Shown: positions 1 through 12,812, counted from the first letter of the stretch. The stretch is 64,000 nucleotides of DNA from Jackrogersella multiformis (GCA_902806575.1 CADCXD010000002.1:2046001-2110000), one strand, 5' to 3'. Notes: a model not told the origin generated them from the letters alone. A program made the numbers and translations.

Positions 1-1775
1 CAGGTCTTTGGGCTGGAAAATAGGAGTGAGGAAAGGATGTTGGGCAGAGAGAGGGGACATTCGGGTTTTATTGTGTGCCATAGGGAAGAATTGTGGGCGG
101 GAGTTTGGAGAGGGTGGAAGACACTGGACAACACACAAGACGAGAGGAGATGACACGATGCCAGGGTGTCTTGCTTCGAGTGATGCAGTTGGTCGTCGTA
201 TCATGCCGCGATGGGGAATAGGCGCCGTTTAGAGAAGTTAGAGAAGAGAAGAAGCAGGGAAGAAAGCAAGGAAGTGCAGCATTCTATCAACCCCGCCATG
301 TAACCAGTACCCACAGTCGACCCACTAAGTTTAATATAATTGGAAGAAGGTGGGTCAGATAGAGTCCACCGGCCTGGATGTTCGATGCGATTGGCTCAGC
401 AGCTGGGTCAGCTACGGTCCTGAACGGTCTTGACTGGTTTGACCATCGGCCCACCGCTACATCCGTTATTAACTAATCAACTAATGAGACACCAAGAACG
501 ACTAATAGCAATAAATAATTTCCCCTCACTTCCTCACTTCCTCCTTCATATCCACTGATAATATCCACCGATAAATGTGCTGGCCGTTCTCCTTCTGCAC
601 TCGTCATAGGCTCGCAGGGCTCGGTCCGCAACCATGGTGGGTATCTGAGAGTTGGCGACAGCCTATTGACCCTTTCTGCCCTCTCGCTCATGCAGTGTGA
701 CGATTTTGACGACTCTTAACGAGAGGGGGTTGCGCCTCGGCCTCTGCGGCCCTGGCCAGCGCATCGCTAATAGCCTACGATCGCTACCCGTCGCTGCGCA
801 TCACTTGCGTCATCTCGAGACCCTTCGCGAGCCTTTGCGGGAGTCGCGGGAAACCGTTGCAATATTCTTCCTGACTTCTTAAAACCCTTACGCCAGCTCG
901 AAATCACCTGGTCCTTTCATCATCGAACCTTCGGCGGGCGTTAGTTGACCCCGATTGTCGGTGTGAATTACTCCTTTCGACGCTGAAATATCGATACTGA
1001 ATAGGCGGTGAGCGAAGAGATATGTAGGTGCCTACATACGAATTGCGTCTTGCCTACATTAAATGCCACTACACTAGCTGCCGTTAGATACCTAGGTACG
1101 GTATCGAATTGGCATCGAAGTGCTTCGATAATTGGCGCCGCAAAGAAAGAAAAAAAAAATTATGACGCCCCTGACTTGTCATGTGTGACAATTGACGCTT
1201 GAGAAGCCATTCCCTGGATAGCTGATTGATTTGCTGTCTTCTGAGCTCGTCCCGGCCTATCTGCGCCGACGAATGGCCTAGTTATCCGCGTCGCCCGAGC
1301 AGAGTGGTGATATTTTCTTCCCTGCCACCTCATTACCTAGGTACTGTTCGGTACATACGTAGCAGTATGCAGGACTACGGGAATCCCTCATCCGCGCCTG
1401 CATCGATCGTGGTTATCAGCGGCCGAGGCGGCGGAAGAGGAAAATATGCCTGGGTTCCGTATGATGCAGCACGAGAAAGGGCTCGTCCTGCCTGCCTACC
1501 TGCCTGCCTAGGTAGATAGGCTGACTACCTAGGTAGGTATTCCCAATTTCCGAACCGCCGCGGCTGCGATGGCTTCAAACCCGCGTGGGTGTAGCTATTC
1601 CTACGCAGCTACGCCGTGACACCTTGACTTACAGCCCGTATGCTCTTGGCGGGTATTACCATGTATTCGATCCCGATAGAGGGATGGTGACGCTATATAC
1701 AGATACAGTACCATGCCGGTGTTCCATTATATACACATTTATACAGTTTGTACAAGCAAACCCATTAATCGCTCT
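1..1775. other. Intergenic, left edge
   Basis: I find no gene I can support. The minus strand around 230-290 is strongly CT-rich, as in fungal promoters and leaders, and a short minus-strand reading frame opens near 105 and runs off the left edge, so a minus-strand gene may begin just outside the window; this is a guess. An A-rich run lies near 1145-1160. Copies of the ACCTAGGT word occur near 1090, 1334 and 1489-1540. Confidence 0.5.
1489..1540. repeat. CCTA/TAGG-type repeat cluster
   Basis: Runs of CCTG/CCTA turn into TAGG/AGGT units around a central CCTAGG, twice within about 50 bases. This is the leftmost dense copy of the dispersed self-complementary word seen throughout the intergenic DNA. 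Confidence 0.75.
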
Positions 1776-3817
1776 CTACCAGCAATTCCTCGCTTCATGA
1801 TAATCGACGTTTTCCGCGCCGTCCCATCTGAAGCGTCTTCCGTCGTAATCCCATACCGCCTGCTCAAATACTGCCTTCAGCTCCATCTCCCCGTCGAAGT
1901 CGTCCTCCCAGGCGAAGAGCCTCAGGGTCGACTTGGCGGCTTCCCAATTCTTTATCTTCAGCATCTGGCTCGCGAGACTTATCTTGTCGAGGTATTCGTC
2001 CCGGATCGCCTTCATCTGGCTCTCCTCGAGATCGTCGCTGGTCTTGGCGGCCATCGTGGCGCAGGCTCCGAACATCACGGACCAGAACCAGAGCGACTGG
2101 CTGTATTGTCCTTTCTGCATGGGCGCCTCGGTGCGGCAGACGTCGGCTAGCAGCTGCTCGATGAACCAGTTAAGTATGAACGAGTCGACGCAGCCTTCGC
2201 GCATGATCACGTAGAGGTAGAAGTAGCACGCTATAAATCCCGATCTGCTGGAGTCCACTGATCTGAGGGGAGCTAGGACGTTGTTGTCGCCCGCTCGAGG
2301 ACGGGGGGCTTTTCTCGCTAGAATCTCGGAGAGTGGCTCCTCCGAATCGTAAGAGTTTCCAAGTACGCGCAGGCTATAGATTGGCCGAAGCGCGACTCGG
2401 ATCAGCGATATGATCATAGACTGGTGCACGAAGTCCGTCCGGCTGATGTCGAGGATGTCCCAGACGGGGCGGCTAGAAACACTCCTTGCTGCCCTACGAG
2501 GAGCGAGGGCGTTAGCCTTCTTCGGGCAGACGTCTAAGCACAAACACAAGCACAAGCACAAGCACAAGCACGTCGAGCAGGGACAGGGGCTGCACGCACA
2601 TCAAGATCATTCGCTGGAGCAGGCCCATCTTCTTAGGCCGCCTATCTTCGCCTTGCAGCTCCTTTATTTTCGCGAGCCCGCGCAGGTGAGACGACACGGC
2701 GTCGGCGGATCCCAGGGAGTTCTGGCAGCTGTTAGCAGGCAGGCCGGCGGGCGTTTTCTAACCGTGATTGCGCGTACCTCGACCAAGGCGAGGGTCGAGA
2801 CGGCGGCGATGGTGCCGTCGTGGATCGCCGCGTCCGGCTGCCTCAGCTGGTCCGTGACGAATCGTATCGCCTGCAGCTTGTGGTAGAGGTAAGGGACGCG
2901 AAAGTGCTCGACGTCGCCGGTGGACCACGCCCAGTGCAGGGCCGTCATCAGCAGCGCGGCGTGGAGGAATCCGGGATGCGACAAGGCTTTGTGGACGCTA
3001 GGTGATATGCAAGTCAGGCCAAGTCTCTCGAGGGTTAAGCTGCCCCGCAGGCCACGATCATGATCTCTTGCTCACATAAACGAATTGGCATCTCTCTCTA
3101 CGCGAGTGGTGTATAATACCCTCGTGGTTGTGACTGGATGTCATTAGCTCGTCAGTATCCGCTCTCGTATCGTCGCCCGACGTGACCAGCAGTTCACCTA
3201 CAGAGTTGGAATAGCGATCGTGACCTGTGGGGCATGTCGTACGACGTCCCAAGGAATGGATCTTTCGGGGTAGCGTCCAGCAGGTTCAGGCTAAGCTCGG
3301 TTGACTCGTGAGGCTCTCTAGATCCGGATCTGCATTCGGCCTCCGTAGTATTGGACCCAGCATCCCCGTCCGGATAACCACATTCTCCACCATGTCGAAG
3401 ACAGTATGTGCTACAACGCAGTCAGCCTCGCCGAAATGCGTTTTTTTTTTTCTCCCCCGATATGCTCTCGTTAATGGGAGACCGGGCAGGCGGCAGGATG
3501 GAAAGCAGCATAAGCTGATTAGGTAGGCGCGTATGAAGCAACCTGCGGGCGAAGGGCACAAGGAGGTACGTATGTAGCACCTGCTAGCCGGCGTCGGGCA
3601 CCAATTGCCTATACAACATGCGGCGACGTGCTTCGTATACACCTAGACGCAACCCGCGCCGGCCCCCAGGGGGTCACATTTCGGTAACTTACCAAAGTGG
3701 CTGTCGCTCGTCGCACCGGATGTGCTTAGCTTTGCACGTGGAACAGCCATTCCTCGATCGGCGATGGAATTTGCGTTGACGCTGACGCTGGGCTGTCGTC
3801 GGGGCTGATTCAGCCAT
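1776..3817 (-). CDS. Zn(II)2Cys6 transcription factor with fungal TF C-terminal domain
   Basis: Probable nuclear regulator of about 476 aa in six exons: 3817-3693, 3410-3202, 3133-3076, 2997-2778, 2721-2600 and 2472-1776. All five introns have GT...AG ends and the phases match throughout. The N-terminus is basic and then carries a perfect binuclear zinc cluster, C25-x2-C28-x6-C35-x6-C42-x2-C45-x6-C52, with C42 split by intron 1. The middle (KALSHPGFLHAALLM and the region after it) and the C-terminal third, ending near RRFRWDGAENVDYHEA, resemble the fungal-specific TF domain of sterol-uptake-control-like regulators (PF11951 type). Intron 1 is long (282 nt). Intron 5 (127 nt, GTGCGT donor) contains a hexanucleotide repeat. 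The exon 2/3 donor (GTAGGT, phase 1) was chosen because it alone keeps the frame; the small exon 3 is the least certain part. The target genes are unknown. Confidence 0.8.
2535..2571. repeat. AAGCAC hexanucleotide repeat
   Basis: About six units of AAGCAC (one degenerate) lie inside the predicted fifth intron of the zinc-cluster gene. If the intron were retained, the minus strand would read as alternating Leu-Val and then run out of frame. Confidence 0.85.
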
Positions 3818-6800
3818 CGTATCCAAAGATGACAGGCAGAAATTGGTAAGCAACCTATGAATACCTATCTCGAATCTAATCCGTACCGCGGAGAAAGGAG
3901 CATATACGGTATTTGAAGCGCGTTTCGCATGCTGCTGACATATTCACATCACATTATAATATAAGAGCGATGAGCTCGTTCAGGCAGACGCATTTCCCCC
4001 CTCCTCGGAATTGAGCTGACCCCCCTGGCCCGCACGCGACGATTTCATTGATGCGTTTTTGGGTTGAATCCTACCCTTCTGTGGCATTGTATGCGAAAGA
4101 CCCACCGTGATCCTTCAACGCCGACTCAAATCGACCCGTCCTGGCCATCTAACCAGGGGTAGGGTCGATAAGCTTAATAAACGGTTTGTCCTCATCGGGT
4201 TTAGCATCCGCGACCCCTATGTATAGATCCCGCTAGTCGGGGTCAGCGCTTGGTCAGTGCTTGGTCTGTCACCGTCTGTCACCGTCTGTGTCCTTGATTG
4301 TCGTCGCATAATCGTCAGATTGTGACGAACTCGGCTCCCAGGTTGGGTGGTAGAAGATACCTAAGTAGAACATTGAACTCGGAAATACTCAACCGGAAAC
4401 ATCCACAATATAAAAAGTTAATTTGCGATGTTTCCAATCTCATGCAAGTTACCTTTTACACAATTCTAACAATCTAGTTGTGAAGTTTAACTACCGACCT
4501 AGAGGTAAGTACCTAAGTAGGTAGGTAGGTAATGTTGACCTAGCTGTCCAGACTCCAGAGTCCACACAGCCAGATTTATTAATAGAATTCTAGATCTGTG
4601 CTAAGGCAGACGCTTTCAACATTTGTGGGACAAAATGATTGTTCTATCTCGATTGGCAGATGCGAAGTTGGAGCCCCGTAATAGGGCTAGCAGTAGCATG
4701 AGATGGGATTGATAAAGGAAGCATTGGGAAATCCGAAAGACAGCACCAACTACTGAGAAGTTGACGATAGAATAAATGTGAAAAGCCATTTAATTTATTG
4801 CAACCTACTTCTTCCTACTTCATGCACTGCTACGGTCAACCACGCACCACGGTAGCCATGTCTGGTGATTACAAATTAGGAAAGGGGGGAGTTATGACGT
4901 CGTAAAAGATGAGGTGATCCGCGGGTTCGGCTATATGTAGTCTATCACAATTGGTTCTGTCGTCATCGAAGGAAACTTAAACCACCTCTTAATGGTGTAT
5001 TGGCCGATTCATATATATACCTACCTAGGTAGGTATTGGGAGACTTAACGTGTTGTTCATCCCCCTCAGGTACGTAGGCAGATAGGTCGAAATATTACCA
5101 CGTGCGAGCAGGCATGTGTCTGCATTGTTGCTACCAACACCTTGGTCCAACCATTCGAAAACATCCCGACTGTCCGTCATCATTACGTGCTTCGCCTTTT
5201 GTATATTTCCAACTTGAATGTTACCTTACCGCGTTTATAATCAGGGGTGTTCGTATAACAGCTCATAAGCCGCCTGTTATGTATCAGCTGAAAAGACATG
5301 ATTTACCCTAGGTACATAGGTAGGTAGTCGAGCTAAGTATTAGGGGGGTTAGGACTAAGAGCTATCCATGGATGTGGAATACCGGTGTAGGGAGCCTTTG
5401 CATAAAATAGCAGGTATCTCTTTACTTCACCTTCAGGATTTCCTACACCTTCTCAACTAGATGGTATAGAAATGAAGAAGCCTCCGTACCTAGGTAAATA
5501 TGCCCCACCGCATACGTACCTAGGTAATCTCTACTGTCGTTCTCATGACAGAATGCCCAATGCATGGATGTATATTAAGGAGACTCGTTAAAAGATTAAG
5601 AGGTACCTACTTAGGTAGCTAATGTGTCCAAGAAATCATGCGCGTCATCCACGACTATGATTTGTCCTCGGGTATTAATATTATTGTCATGATTGTTTTA
5701 TATTAATGGCGTTGAAATGGTGGAAGTTGTCATGTAAAGGAGAAATAGAATTTAATATGGAACTTGGAAGTTGAAGACGACCTTGGAATCTTGGAACCTT
5801 GGAGGCAACTGCCATCCAATTCCCAAAATTCCCAAAGCCTCCACTTTAGGTAGGTACTCTTCGCCGCTAGGACGGCCTGGAGTCTGGACGGTGCGAGCCA
5901 CGACCTAAATACCCGTGGTGGTCCAAGCGTCAAGCTATAAGTTTTCCTCTTGACAGGTATGAACCTTATTGATCCTAAAATCAACAACTTTTTCAAAATC
6001 GTAGTCCAATTAACCTCATCCTCCTAAAAGAAAACTCATCTACGCCTTAAGGCTTGTAGGGTCTAGCAATTACTAGGCTATAATTGAAGGCGCCTAAATT
6101 CATGATGGCACCCAAGGTGTGGAATCCCGAATACGTGGTAAGTGGTCGGAGAGCCACCTCACTTGCTCGTTGTAGTGAGGTCGTCTCGCACGTCGACATT
6201 CCCACAAGCTTGCTTTTTCGGTTGGTGCTTTCTTTTTTTTGTTTTCTTCTTTTCTTTTCTTCGCGCTCCGGACTTTCGTCTCTCGACGAACTACAGTACA
6301 TCAGATGGACACAACGGGCGCTGGAGCATGGACGAGAATGCTCCGGGCAGCAACGTACCTGCACATAGGGTTGGGCTTTTACCCTCGTGCGACGCTTTTC
6401 TGCCCAATTTAGTCAGATAGTCCGCCCTGGCAGCCTGGCAGGTCACCGCCATTCGCCCGCTGGGACGTTCCCTGCAATAACTCACACTATTACACCCCCT
6501 CCAGGATGCTCAGGACGGCGGACGCTGCAGTCTTTGGGCAACAAAGACGTGCAAGCAGGAACAGATAGGCCTCTTAGCTCTCAGCTGCCCAATGGTGCCC
6601 TACCGTGATTGGGCTGCAATATCCAATTACGGCTTTGGTTCTATCCCGTCCCCTTGACTGGGCAGCCTGCTACCGCGTATGTGTTATCATCCTGGCTTTG
6701 GAGAGGATCGTTCTGCGCTATAGGCAGGGTGTTCCTGGACGTCTGCGGTAGCTCCTTTCGAACTGACATCTGTCTTATGCTCCTAATCGAACTGCTTTTG

Positions 6801-7809
6801 TTGGCCGATCTTGGCTAATTCGAGGTTGGCGACTCGTCCAGCCCCATCTCGAATCGGTGGCAGGCGCCCGAGAAAGGCATCTCTACCCCCAATCCCTAAC
6901 TAAATTCGCAACGCGTGCGGACCGCCTTGGAACTACGTTACGGCCCCAGTCTGGAGTCTGAGTTAGAGAGCTGGGGCGAGCCCCTACGACTTGGATCTGG
7001 GGACTGCCTTGCTCGGCGCAGCTCGTCATCCCTAAAGTCGCAACCGACCTGTCCGCGGTGGCAAATTTCTTCGCAGAGATTATCGCAGCATAAAGTGTCC
7101 CCCGTCTCGGCCCTTCGAGCTTGAAAATTAAATAAAAAGACAATTCGTCCTAAGGGCTTGCCTTCTCCGGAACAAGGTGAAGGAACGCATCTCATACCTA
7201 TCGATCGCCTCGAGCAAGGTTCCATCTATACTGGAGCATGCAATATCCCCTTCGCGTCCGGCCTTATGTTGTCCTCCCGAGGTTACTAGCAAACCCGCCG
7301 AGCCACTTGACTTCCATTCCTCTTCCCGGTTACCAGCGCGCAATAGCGATCCACCGCTCCCAGATCGAGCCAGTCCATCCTGCAGAGGACATCGGCCGTG
7401 GACCCTAGGGACCCAGACTTTAGAATCCGTGTTAAAAAGGAGTGCTTTCTGGGGTCCCTACTTTAGAAGGCCAGGTGTACATCATCTCCCGGGGGGAGAA
7501 ATATTATTATAACTCATACGGGAACCAGTGCGGTTCTTATTTCATCTCACATCCTCTTCGTCCTGCCGGCCCGTGTTTTCTTTGTTTCCCAAAGAAGTTG
7601 TAAAAAGACATGGCCCAGCAGGAAATAGTCTACAGAACCTCTGCCATGTCTAATGGATCCTGGAACTCCTCGCGCAGGTGCGATCATTAAACCAAGTTTC
7701 CGGTCTTTATATGCGGTCGAGCTGACTTCCCCCAAGCGTCATCTACGATGACAGCCCATATCCAGGTGGCACGCGTGAGAACGGATACCCAAGCTCAAGG
7801 TAAGGACAG
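3818..7809. other. Long gene-poor intergenic region
   Basis: Only short frames without recognisable domains are present. The stretch 3900-6050 is rather AT-rich and holds ACCTAGGT-type words near 4505-4532, 5019-5035, 5308-5330, 5487-5524 and 5602-5620. Short direct repeats (TTGGTCAGTGC-like, then CACCGTCTGT twice) sit at about 4248-4290. A long pyrimidine tract at 6227-6263 looks like a fungal promoter element. The rest may be the upstream region of the gene starting near 7810. Confidence 0.5.
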
Positions 7810-8775
7810 ATGAGACGTCCCCCTTGTTTTGTAAACCGTGGGAATAACACTGGCTTCCGAAGTGTGATTTACTCGTCCGGGTCCGGTCCATCGTATAGTT
7901 CGCCGGCCAGCGCGTCGGTAGTGGGGACCAGTGGTCCAGTCGGGCGGCACCAGTCCGCGTACACTCCATCGCCGGATTACATCTCGAGGGCGCAGTCTGG
8001 ACCGTACGGGACTTCTTCCTCCGGGGCGGCGTACGGTTCGTATACTAGCACGAGCTCGCAGGGCTGGGACGCTCTGGGCAGATACTCTCCGACGGATTCC
8101 CTGGATGATATCATCACGTCTCCCGGCATGTCGGATTACGCCCTGGACAGCGGCGGAGGATCCGCGCCGGCAGGAAAGTCCAAGAGCGGCGGCAAGGGCC
8201 GTCCCCAGAGGCGACCGTCTAACAGGGACGAGTTCGACGGGCCGCACCAGTTTCTAGCGAGACCTCCGCCGGATTATGTGGCCATGCAGGAGAGGGAGCT
8301 GCCGCATCTCCCGACGAATCTCTTGGTGCAAGAGCAGGATAGTGTCCTGACGCAGGTCAACGATCGACTCTCGCAGTGCGCGTTCGACTTTGTTGCCAAG
8401 TACCAATTTCCGATCCCCCTGACCCAGGACATGAGGCCGGTCGAGAGGCCGCAGGATAGAGAATGGACCGAATGGGTTTACTTACTAAAGCGCCTCGCGA
8501 CGAAGAGGCGCATACCCGCCCGGTTCCTCTACAACGGGCAGATCAAGCAGTTCGTAACCATCCTAGAGAACTCGCTAGAGATGCGGCATGCCGCGAAGCA
8601 TCAGTCGCGCCCGCTGAAGGATGATCGGAACATCCTCCAGCTGATCAGCGCCGGTATCCAGGTTGCGAAGATCCTCAAGGACGCAGCCGCCATGGACTAC
8701 CTGGACAGACTATACGTTTCAACCGAGCAGCAGATTCATGAACGGAGTGCCGCGGCGTCGGCACGGTTCCGCTGA
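7810..8775 (+). CDS. rfeG: RfeG-like transcription factor
   Basis: A protein of about 321 aa in one open frame. The first 150 residues are low-complexity (Ser, Gly, Tyr, Pro) with a basic patch (GKGRPQRRPSNRDE). The C-terminal 170 residues are ordered and charged, from ELPHLPTNLLVQEQD through REWTEWVYLLKRLATK to a final segment around DYLDRLYVSTEQQ. I match this C-terminal block, from memory, to the conserved fungal family annotated as transcription factor RfeG; I see no classical zinc finger or other named DNA-binding motif. The start is uncertain. The ATG at 7810 gives an atypical N-terminus, and an alternative is the ATG at 7749 followed by an intron with a GTAAGG donor near 7799. Expression timing and targets cannot be read from the sequence. 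Confidence 0.65.
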   Translation: MRRPPCFVNRGNNTGFRSVIYSSGSGPSYSSPASASVVGTSGPVGRHQSAYTPSPDYISRAQSGPYGTSSSGAAYGSYTSTSSQGWDALGRYSPTDSLDDIITSPGMSDYALDSGGGSAPAGKSKSGGKGRPQRRPSNRDEFDGPHQFLARPPPDYVAMQERELPHLPTNLLVQEQDSVLTQVNDRLSQCAFDFVAKYQFPIPLTQDMRPVERPQDREWTEWVYLLKRLATKRRIPARFLYNGQIKQFVTILENSLEMRHAAKHQSRPLKDDRNILQLISAGIQVAKILKDAAAMDYLDRLYVSTEQQIHERSAAASARFR

Positions 8776-10298
8776 ACAAATACACCGTCGGCATCCGGCC
8801 GGTGATATCAACGTTTTCCTCTCGAAGCTTTTTAGCAGTCGAGACTCGCCCCAGGGGGCATTGGGCACCGCCTGGGTCGCCCCGAATAATATATGTTAAC
8901 AAAGATATGTACGAGACGCTTATATGTGGGCAGAATGAGTCACGATCTCCTTTTTCTTTATTGTCCCCTTTTTTTTCGGCAGCACGGGTGAAGAGGGGGG
9001 GGGGGAACGTCGTTCGTATTTTCCGAGACGCGATACGGTAATGTCCGATTCGGGTTTGGAGCGGGCGAATTCAAGAGTTCTACGAGGATGGGATAGACCT
9101 GTCTCATTTTCGAGCGAGCGAGCGAGCGAGAAGCATGATGATGTATTGTTATATTTTTTATTTTCTTTACAAATCTCCTAACGCAGCCAAGCTAGATGGG
9201 GTTTCTGGAATTATCTTATTTTTTATCGACCGGGCGATGTACCTTTCCCGATGCTTTCGGATGGTGGTTTTGGGCGGCCAGGTCAGAATTGCTTTAGCGA
9301 GATTGGACGAATGGCATTGTTGGGCATAAAGCTCGAAGAACTTGGGTTGAAGAAATGCACATTATCTGCGCCAGCTCCCGCCCAACCGCTCAAGGTGTAT
9401 TTATGCGAGCACAGCACGGCTCGGGCGCAAACCCCCGCAGCTCTTTATCAACCCTGCCTTCTCCTGTACGATCCCGAGGCTGCGAGGGCTCTGACGATGA
9501 TGGCCACTCTTATAAACTCGATACTGCTCGGTTTTCGAGTTTTACCTACTTGATCTATTAGTCATCGGCGCTGGATAAATACATATACTAGGAACCATCT
9601 AGTCTAACCTACCTAGGCTTTTACCCATCTGCTTAGGTACCTATATTTTGTGTGAATCTACAAACGTTCACCGTTGCCCCCCTCTATTCGGTTGATGTTG
9701 CACGTATTGCACATATTCTTTACCGTGCCGCACCTACGATTGGCTATGATCTACACAGCCGTAGGATCGATACCGAAGTCCTGAATGGGTTTAGCGCGTC
9801 ATCATTATCGTAGGAGTCCAGTCGCCGTCGGTCATCCAATCGAGTCTAGTTCCCCCGTGGCGGAGCCGTCATTCATGGACACCTTTAAGCAGGCAATACC
9901 CCTCAGCTCTGGCGGCCGTCCCTAACTCCCTGGGATCCTGATAATGGAATTTCTGGGGTTCTAAAAGTCCATCCGCGTCGGCCAACCCGTTACCGAGAGT
10001 CTTCGTTAGGTAATTCTTAGAGAACAAGCATAACAAGCGTCCCAAGAATTCCGCCGGCGACGTCCGTTTATCTCTTTCAATCATCGCTGCTGTTTGCTCG
10101 GCTAGCAATTAGTTGGTAGCACGAACCCACGGCAAACACGCTTCGGCATATATCGCGATTTCGAATAATAATCTTGCCCTGCAGAGCACGATCGCGGAGG
10201 AGTCGGGGATTGCGAATTCTATTAATAAACACGTAGACGATTTGGGTTCTTACGCTCTTCGACGGGAAAAAAATCTCTTCGCGAGAGACATCGTCATC
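8776..10298. other. Intergenic between rfeG-like gene and next regulator
   Basis: No supported gene. It contains an 11-G run at 8995-9005, a CGAG tetranucleotide repeat at 9111-9130 and a CCTAGG word near 9610-9650. The last few hundred bases are presumably the promoter and leader of the regulator starting at 10299. A 79-codon minus-strand frame at 9869-10108 has no recognisable domain. Confidence 0.5.
9111..9130. repeat. CGAG tetranucleotide microsatellite
   Basis: Five perfect CGAG units lie 3' of the RfeG-like gene. Confidence 0.9.
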
Positions 10299-12812
10299 AT
10301 GGCCTCCGTCGCTTCTGCTTCCCCATCCTCCAGGCACAGCTTTCCTATGGAATCCGGCGACGATTCAGATTCGTGGCAGTATGTAGAGTCCAACCCGGCA
10401 TCAGTCGGTTTCATGCCTAGTCCGGCCAGCTCGAGCATGCACAGCTGGGGGATAGTAGGATACCCCAACCAGATGCAGCAAGCATCTCCCGTTGCCATGT
10501 CTCCGTTACAATTAGATCATGACCAAATTCGCGCGGCGCCGCCTACTTCATATCCGGACAGCGCGACGGAAGCCTCCATGATGGCATCCGCAGGAGTCGA
10601 CGGCCAATTGATGCCGGCCTTCGACGAGCAGCAGTTCATGGCCGGCCAAGAGATGATGTTCCACGAGCAGCTTACTGGTGAGTTCCGTCGTGAATACTAG
10701 GCGTGTAATACTTGGAGAGTCAATTTTAATGTGAGCGTTATAGATATGGATATGACGCAATATTACCCTGCATTTCAGGGCAGCATGGCCGCCGGCATGT
10801 CAGGCTTAGAAGGGTTCGACATGGTGCCTCAACCGGTCGATCTTGGTATCCCGCAGCAGTTCCGAAACGACAACAACGTTCCGCCATGGGCGCCGATGAA
10901 CCTGAAGAACGAGGACTTCGCCTCGGGGGTGGTAGACGAGACGAACAGCTTTACGTCCCAGTCCCCGAGGCAGCCGTCTCCGACGCACAGCTCCCACCAC
11001 TCGAGTCCGAGATCTCCATATGTCAAGTCGGAACCGGGCAAGGGTGCGAGCCCCATACGAAAGGTTAGGAATGGCTACAAGGTCGAGAAGAAGAAGTCGG
11101 AGCCGTCGAGCAAGTTCGTCATCATGACGCCGAACCTCATCAACCAGCAGTCGGGAAAGCCGAATCCGTTCGAATGTTTCGAGGCTATGCGGACCACCCA
11201 GAGAGGTAGGAAAGGGCCGCTGGCGCACGAAACCAAGGAGAGCGCTCTGCAAGTCCGGAGGCTAGGCGCGTGCTTCTGCTGTCACAGGTATGTGTTTCCA
11301 TCTACCCCCTCTTCATCTTCCCCTTTACCCTTTCCCCGTTCCGTATCCGCACGCAGACAACTTATCCTCTCTCGCCTCTAGTCGCAAAGTAAAGTGCGAC
11401 AAAGAACGGCCGTGCAAGAACTGCAAGAAGCTCTCGTCCCAGGTCCCCCAGATCATGTGCTGGCAGTTCGGAGACTTCTTGCCGGTGCTGTTCCCAGACT
11501 TCATCCGGAGCCACTTCAAGAAGGACCAGATGGCCAGCTTCATCAGCGAGAACGTGGAGAACTTCAAGCCCAACGGCGCGGAGCTCGCGTGCTCGGTCGA
11601 GCTGTTCTCGGGCGCTAGGTTCGGCTCGACGCTCACGATCCCCGCCTGCTTCTTCACGCCCAAGTCCGCCGAGATCCTCCAGCACTGGCACATGAACATG
11701 GGCATGAACCAGATGGACCTGCAGTCGCGGGGCGCCGCCCCTATCGGCATCGACCCCGACAACCCGGCGCAGAGGGAGGAGCTGAAGCGGAAGACCCGCG
11801 AGTATATCCAGAACCTTACTTCCGAGCCCCTATACGCCGAGCAGGTCACGGATTCTATCCGCTCGACGCAACTACCGCGGAAAGTCTTGACGATCGTCCA
11901 GCGCTTCGCCCAGCGCTCCGAGGTAAGAGCAGCCCGCGCCCTCTCGCGCAGCACTCCGGGCCCGCAAGCTAATGATAAACCGCAGTCTTCTCAGTCGTCC
12001 ATGGTCAAGCGCGCGCTATCCATCTACGTCATGCACTACGTGCTCACGCGGCAGCTCTGCCTGACCCAGGGCACGATCGCCAGCCTCCTGGACACCAAGC
12101 TGCTGCCGCAGAACAACCCGTGGCTCACGACGCGGGTGCTCAACCGGCAGGTCAAGGCGGTGCTGGACGAGATGCTCCTGCGGGAGATGCAGCTCCTCTT
12201 CGACGGGTTCTCCAAGTCGCTGAAGCCCAAGCTGCGGCGGGAGTGGGGCCCGTGCCTGGCGGCGTTCCTGGTGCTGTGCCTGTTCATGGAGACGGTGGAG
12301 ACGGCGGCGGACACGTTCGTCATCTCGCAGAACGAGATCTCGATCCGCAACCGCAGCACGCCCGAGTACCAGCGCGACTTCGCGCTCTCGCTGTGCAGGG
12401 AGATCGACAACATGCCCTTCAAGCAGTTCGCGTACCAGTTCCACCAGATCTACCAGACCCACACGCGCGACACCGGCGCCAAGGCCTTCAACCCCCTCGC
12501 GGACGGCAACGTGGCGCAGATGTCGGAGATCGACGGCGCGACGGCCGAGATGGTGGGAGAGCTGAAGGAGCTGCTCCAGGGCGATAGCTGTAAGTTTTAA
12601 TTATTTATATCCACTTCGTACTCGGAACACCAGGCTAACGGAATCCGACACTAGGGCACGAGCTCGACTTCCTCGTCGCCGACCCCATCCTGCCTAACCA
12701 GGAGGGCCACCCGTTCCCTCGCGACGTGTCGCTCAACTACACGGGCCGCCTCGTGGCGAGGTTCCTGCTGTCGTTTACCGACGAGAAGTACCTGTTCGAC
12801 GGCCAGTACTAA
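10299..12812 (+). CDS. Large regulator with mid-protein Zn2Cys6 cluster
   Basis: A protein of about 741 aa in five exons: 10299-10677, 10744-11287, 11382-11922, 11986-12589 and 12655-12812. The introns are 63-94 nt and the phases agree. The first 300 residues are low-complexity and acidic/Ser/Pro/Met-rich, as in activation regions, followed by a basic patch (VRNGYKVEKKKSE). The finger spans the exon 2/3 junction: C303-x2-C306-x6-C313-x5-C319-x2-C322, with the next Cys at 334, so the last loop is 11 residues instead of the usual 6-9. It is followed directly by a well-conserved-looking ordered region (QFGDFLPVLFPDFIRSH onward) that fills the rest of the protein and has helical, Leu-rich stretches. 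The role is probably a DNA-binding nuclear regulator, but I cannot name the family. Coding in exons 3-5 is strikingly rich in G/C at third positions. Confidence 0.85.

Noticed and set aside
1776..2984. Truncated zinc-cluster pseudogene lacking its DNA-binding part
   Set aside because: Tracing introns upstream recovered a complete Zn2Cys6 motif at 3410-3745 with matching phases, so the gene looks intact.
9869..10108. 79-codon minus-strand frame upstream of the second regulator
   Set aside because: No ATG in a good context, no domain, and it lies in the probable leader of the plus-strand gene.
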